A DNA stretch of 45,481 nucleotides, from NCBI GenBank assembly GCA_040757795.1, contig JBFLWG010000002.1:1-45481 (forward strand), read 5' to 3'. Of the stretch, positions 40,602 to 45,481 are shown piece after piece (the stretch's first letter is position 1; every line of letters begins with the position of its first letter). Both the position numbers and the translations under genes were made by a program. The notes beneath the pieces were generated by a model, which had not been told where the DNA came from, made no database searches, and saw nothing but the letters and a program-made list of their open reading frames with translations. Source of the DNA: DYTO01 sp040757795 (GTDB taxonomy: Archaea; Hadarchaeota; Hadarchaeia; Hadarchaeales; Hadarchaeaceae).

Positions 40602-40653
40602 TCAGACCACATTTTTAATAATTTTGAGGGTTTAAAAATAGAGGCTTTTCCGC

Positions 40654-42057
40654 CTAGTGGGTGCCGTCCAGACCCAACTTTGCTGCCTTTTCAACTTCTT
40701 CCGGGCTCGCCTTGCCGCTGTCCAGCGCCTTCGCCAGCTTGGCCATCTCGTCCATCACAAAAAGAAGCTCATGCATTACCGCGTACATCGGCACAGGCTT
40801 GTCGGCGAGAAGCTCTGCCGCCCGGGCGTGACCGCCGCCCCCGATCCCCTTGCGGTCGGGGTAGCGCTCCTGCAGTCTTGTTGCCAGCTGGAAGCACATC
40901 TTCCCGCAGTTCACCAGCCCGCCGCCGCCCCTCATGGAGATGTGGATGCCTTTTTCCTTGGGGCTGAACACTATGACCATCGCGTGGACGTGGCCTCCCG
41001 CACGCTTCATTTTCTCCAGCCGGGTGGATGCGACGAAAGGCAGGATGGCCGGGAACGGGGCAGAATTCATGGCTTCGGCCTCCCTTGCGAATATCATGTA
41101 AACACCGACGCCTCTGACATCCCCAAGGAACACCCCGTTTTCAGCCCTTTTTTCCAACATCGCCCAATCTGTCTTGTACTGCCTGAACACCTTGTTGATA
41201 AGACGGCCCTTTGGCATCCCCCCCAAAAACTTTTCAACACTGGAGAACTCGGACGGATTTTCCCCTCGCTGGACGAGCTCCGTCAGGAAGTCAAGGACGA
41301 GATCCGGGCCGTAAATGTCGTCGGCGCCAGTGGCGCGGTTGTAAAGGTGGGCAAGGCAGCCGGAATGGAAGACCTCGCCCATCTGGTTCACAAGGGCCGT
41401 CCTCTCGCGGTCTATCAGCTCGTACATTGTGGGCTCCCCGACCTTCACGTCGAAGGCAAGCGGGAAATTTTCCTTCGCCATCTCTATGAATGGCTTTGCA
41501 AAATCGTTAATCGTTCCCTCCACAGGGTCGAACGCAAAATCGCCCCGGCACCCGAGGAGCGCCGCGAAGTCATCGTAAATATCCGACACGCCCAGCTTTG
41601 CCGCTAGCGCATGGCACAGCAGGGAGGCCGAGGCGGCGTACTCAGAGACCTCCACGGTCGGGTTGAACAATGTGCATTTGCTCGGCCTTCCGTCGAGCTG
41701 GTGGTGGTCAACGATGAGGATGTTGTCAATGTGCTTGAGCAGGTCGTCGTAGACCTCGAAGGTCCCCTTGTCTGAAATGACCAAAATATCGAACTTTCCC
41801 TTTTTCTTCAGGGTATCGACTAGCGCCTCCTCCCAAAGCTTGAAGTGCTGCGGCATTTCTGTAACCACATTGGCGCCGCAATAGCGCTCGAATATTCTCC
41901 GGAGTATGAAAGCGCTAGTTATCCCGTCCGTGTCATGGTGGGAGAAGTTCAGGACCCTCAGGCCCTTCCTTTTTCTCATCCTTTCGATCATGCCTATGGC
42001 CGCGGGGAACCCCGGCACCGTCTCATGGAGCCTTTGCACGAACTCCTCGTAGCTCAA
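40654..42057 (-). CDS. DHH-family phosphoesterase, RecJ-like
   Basis: This 467-aa protein has DHH motif I NFSHHDTDGITSAF (38-50), motif II VISDKGTFE, motif III DHHQ (117-120), motif IV GCRGDFAF and a C-terminal DHHA1 with GGGGHARAAE. Metal-binding residues appear intact. Such enzymes include archaeal single-strand exonucleases and nanoRNases. The TTG start overlaps the preceding DHH gene by four bases (TTGA). Confidence 0.87.
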   Translation of the reverse strand: MSYEEFVQRLHETVPGFPAAIGMIERMRKRKGLRVLNFSHHDTDGITSAFILRRIFERYCGANVVTEMPQHFKLWEEALVDTLKKKGKFDILVISDKGTFEVYDDLLKHIDNILIVDHHQLDGRPSKCTLFNPTVEVSEYAASASLLCHALAAKLGVSDIYDDFAALLGCRGDFAFDPVEGTINDFAKPFIEMAKENFPLAFDVKVGEPTMYELIDRERTALVNQMGEVFHSGCLAHLYNRATGADDIYGPDLVLDFLTELVQRGENPSEFSSVEKFLGGMPKGRLINKVFRQYKTDWAMLEKRAENGVFLGDVRGVGVYMIFAREAEAMNSAPFPAILPFVASTRLEKMKRAGGHVHAMVIVFSPKEKGIHISMRGGGGLVNCGKMCFQLATRLQERYPDRKGIGGGGHARAAELLADKPVPMYAVMHELLFVMDEMAKLAKALDSGKASPEEVEKAAKLGLDGTH

Positions 42058-43478
42058 GCGATCGCCTCACCAAAGACGTTGTCAAGTCGCGTTATAAACT
42101 CGTCCACCTTATCTTTTGGGACCCTGCCGCCGGCCGAGACATCATGGCCTCCGCCGTAACCCCCGACATCCGTGCACGCTTTTTCGAGGGCCGCCCCCAT
42201 GTTGACCCCTTTCATCGCGAGGCCAGGGGTGCTCCTGGCGGATATTTTTATCATCCCTGTTTTTGTCTCCGCCAGCGCCATCACAGGGACATCCATCGAG
42301 ATCATGCCTGACTCTATCAGAAGTGAAATAGCCTCCCCGACCATCCCCGGGTTGACCTCGCTGCCGCTGTTGATGTACCTGAAATATTTAGTCTGCTTGA
42401 GGTATGCCAGTTTTCCCTTGAACCAATCAAGAGTTTTGAGCATCTCGTCCTGCACCGCTCTGAGAAGAGCCACCGCCTCCTCAAGCGCAGTTTCGTCTCC
42501 GGCGCCGACGGCCAGCCCAACCTCCGGCTTTTTCATGTTGCCGCAGGCGTCAAAAAGAGCCGCCTGCTCTCTGAGGTCCCTGGGGCCGACAACATCTCCT
42601 GTCATGACCGTGTAAATCGGCCCCCAGATGGTGTGCTGGAAATCCTCGTTCGCGGCGAGGGGACCCACGCGAGCGAAAATGGCGTCGGCGAGCGCTCGCT
42701 CATCATCAGGCTGAAGCTCGAATATCTTGCTGGAGAGATTTATGCCGATGGACTCGACGAGGGCGCGGCATGCCGCCAGGCTCTTTGACAGGCCGGGGAT
42801 GTAAGGTCTAGTGGAGGATCTGATGCATTCTGCCACCGGCAGGAAGGTCCTGCCCACGAGCCTTAGTCCCACACCCGCCTCTATGAGCCCGAGGTCCAAG
42901 GCCCTCTTCGCGATCACATCGTTGGCCCCCGTGAACTCTGAGAAGAACTCCTGCCTGTCCCCCACGGCTCCGACAAGGGCGAGCCCGGCCCAGGGCCTGA
43001 AGTGGATGTCCAGTGCATCCGCCACCAAGTAGGCGCCGCCGCTGGCGCTGACATCCTTGGCCCCATTCAGCCCGCAGAGGTGTGGGTTCAGCTGGGCAAG
43101 GTTCGGGTGCTCCTTTGATGTTGCCGGGTGGTGATCGATGATGACGGCCTCCGCCCCTTTTGAGAGGATTGACTTGTGTATGGCATCGAGCTGCCCGCTG
43201 CCTTGGTCGAGGAATATGAAAAGGTCCTGCGGGCTGACGGGGAGGGCCGCCATCTCCTCGCTGGAAAGAGGCTGGGTGAACCTGACGGTAAAAGGCACGT
43301 CAAAGGAGTAAAGGCACCGCGCCATCACGGAGGCCGCTGAAATGCCGTCGGCGTCAACGTGTGACATCACGGTGACGCGCCTTTTCCCATCTAGCCTCAG
43401 CTTCAAGAACTCCGCGACATCGGACGCCGCGCGCTGAAATATTTTTACTTCAGATCGTCCCACAGGTGACACCCGCAA
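42054..43478 (-). CDS. DHH-family exonuclease, RecJ/GAN-like
   Basis: This 474-aa DHH/DHHA1 protein has motif I MSHVDADGISAAS (38-50), motif II FLDQGSG, motif III DHHPAT (115-120), motif IV VGAVGDRQE and DHHA1 GGYGGGHDVSAGG. Archaeal GAN/RecJ-like nucleases of this form act on single strands, and some bind the replication factor GINS. The start is TTG 43478, or GTG 43463 which has GGTGT close upstream. Coupled to the second DHH gene. Confidence 0.87.
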   Translation of the reverse strand: MRVSPVGRSEVKIFQRAASDVAEFLKLRLDGKRRVTVMSHVDADGISAASVMARCLYSFDVPFTVRFTQPLSSEEMAALPVSPQDLFIFLDQGSGQLDAIHKSILSKGAEAVIIDHHPATSKEHPNLAQLNPHLCGLNGAKDVSASGGAYLVADALDIHFRPWAGLALVGAVGDRQEFFSEFTGANDVIAKRALDLGLIEAGVGLRLVGRTFLPVAECIRSSTRPYIPGLSKSLAACRALVESIGINLSSKIFELQPDDERALADAIFARVGPLAANEDFQHTIWGPIYTVMTGDVVGPRDLREQAALFDACGNMKKPEVGLAVGAGDETALEEAVALLRAVQDEMLKTLDWFKGKLAYLKQTKYFRYINSGSEVNPGMVGEAISLLIESGMISMDVPVMALAETKTGMIKISARSTPGLAMKGVNMGAALEKACTDVGGYGGGHDVSAGGRVPKDKVDEFITRLDNVFGEAIA

Positions 43479-43527
43479 CGGTGAATATCTCCAATCGGCA
43501 GGGTGCTTATTAACAGTTTTTGTGGCC

Positions 43528-43938
43528 CTAGCGCCTTATCAGCAGGGCCGCCCGCTCCCGGTCATACTTCCAGTCTGAAGGGAGAACACCCGCCTCCTTG
43601 TAGTGGCGGGCAAGGGAGTTTATCTTGGCCTCGGTTATCTCGACAGCCCGCCTCATCGTGAAATCCTTTGGGTGTTTCCCCATGTGCCCGTACATCTTCA
43701 CGGCGTGGGCGACGAGGCTGGCGAGATCCTCAGGCAGGGATTGTTTTATCCCGTAGGAACCCAAGATCTGGGTGATGTTCTTGCCTGTGAGCTTCTTCAC
43801 GCTCGGCACGGCATACTGGTCCCGCAGCGTGGCCCCTATCTTGCTGGGCGGCATCCCTTCCTTCCCCATCTTGACCACAAGCTCCTCCACCTCGGAAGGG
43901 GTAATCCCCGCCAGCTGTTTTTGCGGCTCTGCTTCCAT
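43528..43938 (-). CDS. rps15: Small ribosomal subunit protein uS15
   Basis: uS15 is clear from GMPPSKIGATLRDQYAVP, KHPKDFTMRRAVEITEAK and INSLARHYKEAGVLP. I start at ATG 43938 (136 aa) with GAGGTG four bases upstream; an ATG at 43950 overlapping the XTP pyrophosphatase stop adds four residues and is possible. Confidence 0.96.
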   Translation of the reverse strand: MEAEPQKQLAGITPSEVEELVVKMGKEGMPPSKIGATLRDQYAVPSVKKLTGKNITQILGSYGIKQSLPEDLASLVAHAVKMYGHMGKHPKDFTMRRAVEITEAKINSLARHYKEAGVLPSDWKYDRERAALLIRR

Positions 43939-43946
43939 GTGACACC

Positions 43947-44504
43947 TCATTTACCTGTTTTGAACCACCTGATAAACTCTTCCACCGCCCGGGCCCTGTG
44001 TGAAAATTTGTTCTTCTCCGCCGTGGACATCTCGCCAAAAGTCAGATTTTCTCCTTCAGGCGAAAAGATGGGGTCGAAACCAAAGCCCTTGAGACCCCTT
44101 GGTGAAGTCGTTATCGTCCCCCTGACCTTCCCGCTGAACACCGATGTTTTCCCGCCGGGCGCGCAGTAGCCGACTGCCGAGCGAAACTCCGCCCCGCGGT
44201 CTGGCACGCCGTCGAGCAGCTTCAGAAGCCCTTGGTTGCCAATCGTCATGAAGGCGTACTTGGAGTAGGGACCCGGGAAGCCTTTTAGGGCGTCCACGAA
44301 AAGCCCCGCATCCTCCACGAAACACGGGGCCCTGAAGAGCGCCGAGGCCTGCTGCGCCCCCACCTGAACTATTTCCTCTAGGCTGTCAGACTGAATCTCG
44401 ATGTAGGGAATCTGGCTTCGCGTCACCTCGACGCCCTGCCTTGCAGCGATTTCCTGAACCTCCTCAAACTTGTGTGGGTTGCTTGTGACGAAGACCAGCG
44501 TCAT
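43947..44504 (-). CDS. rdgB: XTP/dITP diphosphatase (RdgB/HAM1)
   Basis: A 185-aa house-cleaning pyrophosphatase that removes deaminated purine nucleotides. Motifs: FVTSNPHKFEEVQEIA, FVEDAGLFVDALKGFPGPYS, GFGFDPIFSPEG and EMSTAEKNKFSHRARA. ATG overlaps the Bud32 stop (ATGA). Endonuclease V elsewhere in the window addresses the same type of damage. Confidence 0.96.
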   Translation of the reverse strand: MTLVFVTSNPHKFEEVQEIAARQGVEVTRSQIPYIEIQSDSLEEIVQVGAQQASALFRAPCFVEDAGLFVDALKGFPGPYSKYAFMTIGNQGLLKLLDGVPDRGAEFRSAVGYCAPGGKTSVFSGKVRGTITTSPRGLKGFGFDPIFSPEGENLTFGEMSTAEKNKFSHRARAVEEFIRWFKTGK

Positions 44505-45163
44505 GCCCTATCCTCCTTCCGCACGTATCTTCCCCGCCGCATTATATCCTCCGCCCTCTTGATCACTTCTTCAGCACCCCTCCCGAAGTCTTTCCTATAC
44601 CCGGATAAAACCGCGCGGTATGCCTCTTCAGTTATCCTGAAGTGTATGCTCTGGAGGGCCCGCCGCAGGAGGTGGAGGTCGACCCCCCGCGCCTCGGTGG
44701 ACCTGTCGTATTCCCCAAGCCCGAAGTCCACGAAGTAAATCTTCCCGTCCTTGGCCAAAATCATGTTTGATGTCGTCAGGTCGCCGTGCACCATCCCGGC
44801 CTGATGAAGCCTTGCCACCAGCCTGCCGATGGTCCTGCAGATGTTCCTTCTCTTCGCGGGGGCGGCGCTTTCCAGAGCCTTTTTCACCTGTGCGCCATCG
44901 ATGTACTCCATGACTATCTGTGTGCCATCCCTGTCAACCTCGTAAACGACCGGAGTCGGCACCCCGCCCCTCTTCGCGTCCGAAAGAAGCTTCGACTCCA
45001 GCGAGGTCCTCGAGCGCCGAAGCATGTGGTCTATCTCCTCGACGCGGTAGCGCTTCTGTATCCTGTGTTTCAAGACCACTTGACCCTGGCCGCCGCCGTG
45101 AAGGACGCGTGAGAAAGGCTCCAGGTAAAGATTTGCTTCGGCACCCTTTTTCATCAGCGCCAT
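44501..45163 (-). CDS. bud32: KEOPS kinase/ATPase Bud32
   Basis: Bud32 is the small atypical kinase of KEOPS that supports Kae1 in t6A synthesis. Seen are KKGAEANLYLEP, the lysine in VVLKHRIQKRYR, the catalytic loop HGDLTTSN (126-133) and DFG (146-148), with a C-terminal basic tail. The start is ATG 45163, or ATG 45154 sharing a base with the Kae1 stop (TGATG). In some archaea Kae1 and Bud32 are fused; here they are overlapping separate genes. Confidence 0.95.
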   Translation of the reverse strand: MALMKKGAEANLYLEPFSRVLHGGGQGQVVLKHRIQKRYRVEEIDHMLRRSRTSLESKLLSDAKRGGVPTPVVYEVDRDGTQIVMEYIDGAQVKKALESAAPAKRRNICRTIGRLVARLHQAGMVHGDLTTSNMILAKDGKIYFVDFGLGEYDRSTEARGVDLHLLRRALQSIHFRITEEAYRAVLSGYRKDFGRGAEEVIKRAEDIMRRGRYVRKEDRA

Positions 45164-45481
45164 ACAACCTCAACCTCGTCTGTCCTAGCCCTCTGCCGGA
45201 CCTGGGTCTGGTCCAACCTGTGCCTGACGCCGTGCCTGTGCATCAGAAGCCCCGTCCAGCCGATCATCGCCCCGTTGTCTCCGCTCAACTCCATCGGAGG
45301 TGCAAAAAAGCGGGCGCGATGTTCCTTCGCCATGATCATCAGCATCTCTCGAAGCCTCATGTTAGCCGCGACCGCCCCCCGTGAGCATCACCTCTTTTTT
45401 CTCTGTGTGGGCCACGGCCCTCTCCGTCACCTCGACCAGTGCGGCGAAAGCAGTTTCCTGAAGGCTGAAGCAGAGGTCGCG
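45154..45481 (-). CDS. kae1: KEOPS subunit Kae1, C-terminal part, frameshifted, 5' end outside window
   Basis: Kae1 transfers threonylcarbamoyl to A37 of tRNA. From the window edge the frame reads DLCFSLQETAFAALVEVTER and then EVMLTGG, but it runs into a TAA right after. One base too many lies within 45373-45380 (a C-run on the given strand); removing it joins LTGG to VAANMRLREML and PPMELSGDNGAMIGWTGLLM, the conserved Kae1 end. Either an assembly error in a homopolymer or a real frameshift. The 3' end overlaps bud32. Confidence 0.88.

Noticed and set aside
1..45481. CRISPR array, insertion sequence, prophage or rRNA operon
   Set aside because: No regularly spaced repeats, transposase or integrase motifs, phage genes or rRNA sequences were seen anywhere in the window.

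Overview
The window is a compact, GC-rich archaeal chromosome segment. It carries archaeal ribosomal proteins (eL15, eL43, eS1, uS15), RadA, the exosome core (Rrp4, Rrp41, Rrp42), SBDS, proteasome alpha, prefoldin beta, a Pop5-like RNase P subunit, KEOPS subunits, Taw1, an archaeal Sm protein and TATA/BRE-type promoters. O-phosphoseryl-tRNA synthetase (SepRS) and the methanogen-type (type-2) seryl-tRNA synthetase are both present. Together these point to a methanogen-related euryarchaeal or DPANN-like lineage, but no methanogenesis gene is visible and I cannot name the taxon.

Layout. 1-7.0 kb: 5'-truncated UbiD-family decarboxylase, an AT-rich PH-domain membrane protein, ThrRS (apparently CTG-initiated), an MFS transporter, and an operon of a SerK-like kinase with cofactor-independent phosphoglycerate mutase. 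7.0-8.7 kb: an orphan TATA box followed by a strongly structured non-coding segment, then RadA and an Sm-like protein facing away from each other across a repeat-rich spacer. 8.65-10.6 kb: a small cluster with a winged-helix protein, a 3-TM miniprotein, a stand-alone CARF-like protein with an 82-aa partner, and a nitroreductase. 10.6-15.5 kb: CoA synthesis (pantoate kinase, CoaBC, PPAT) and proline synthesis (ProA, ProB). 15.6-19.1 kb: a hypothetical protein, a wHTH-primase-like polymerase, endonuclease V with a changed catalytic Asp, an EndoIV-like TIM barrel and a DUF167 protein.

19.1-34.9 kb is almost one continuous leftward array: SepRS, translin, CBS protein, Taw1, DHH phosphoesterase, then the exosome/proteasome/ribosome superoperon, SerA, a B12-radical SAM protein, a YchF/OBG-type GTPase, a DUF2095-like protein and a GlmU-like enzyme. 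34.9-35.2 kb holds a tRNA-like element with an insertion in its anticodon arm. 35.2-45.5 kb, also leftward: GlmM, eS1, SerRS2, a second Pcc1-family protein, a Clp1-type polynucleotide kinase, an Sm-fold-like hypothetical, two overlapping DHH/RecJ-like genes, uS15, XTP pyrophosphatase, Bud32 and the C-terminal part of Kae1, which carries a frameshift.

Common themes are RNA processing and tRNA modification (exosome, RNase P, KEOPS, Taw1, Clp1), phosphoserine metabolism (SerA, SerK-like, SepRS) and DNA repair. Many starts follow a Shine-Dalgarno rule, GGTGA (or a close variant) plus four bases plus start codon. This rule is what supports two CTG start codons (ThrRS and Rrp4). No CRISPR array, insertion sequence or rRNA gene was seen.
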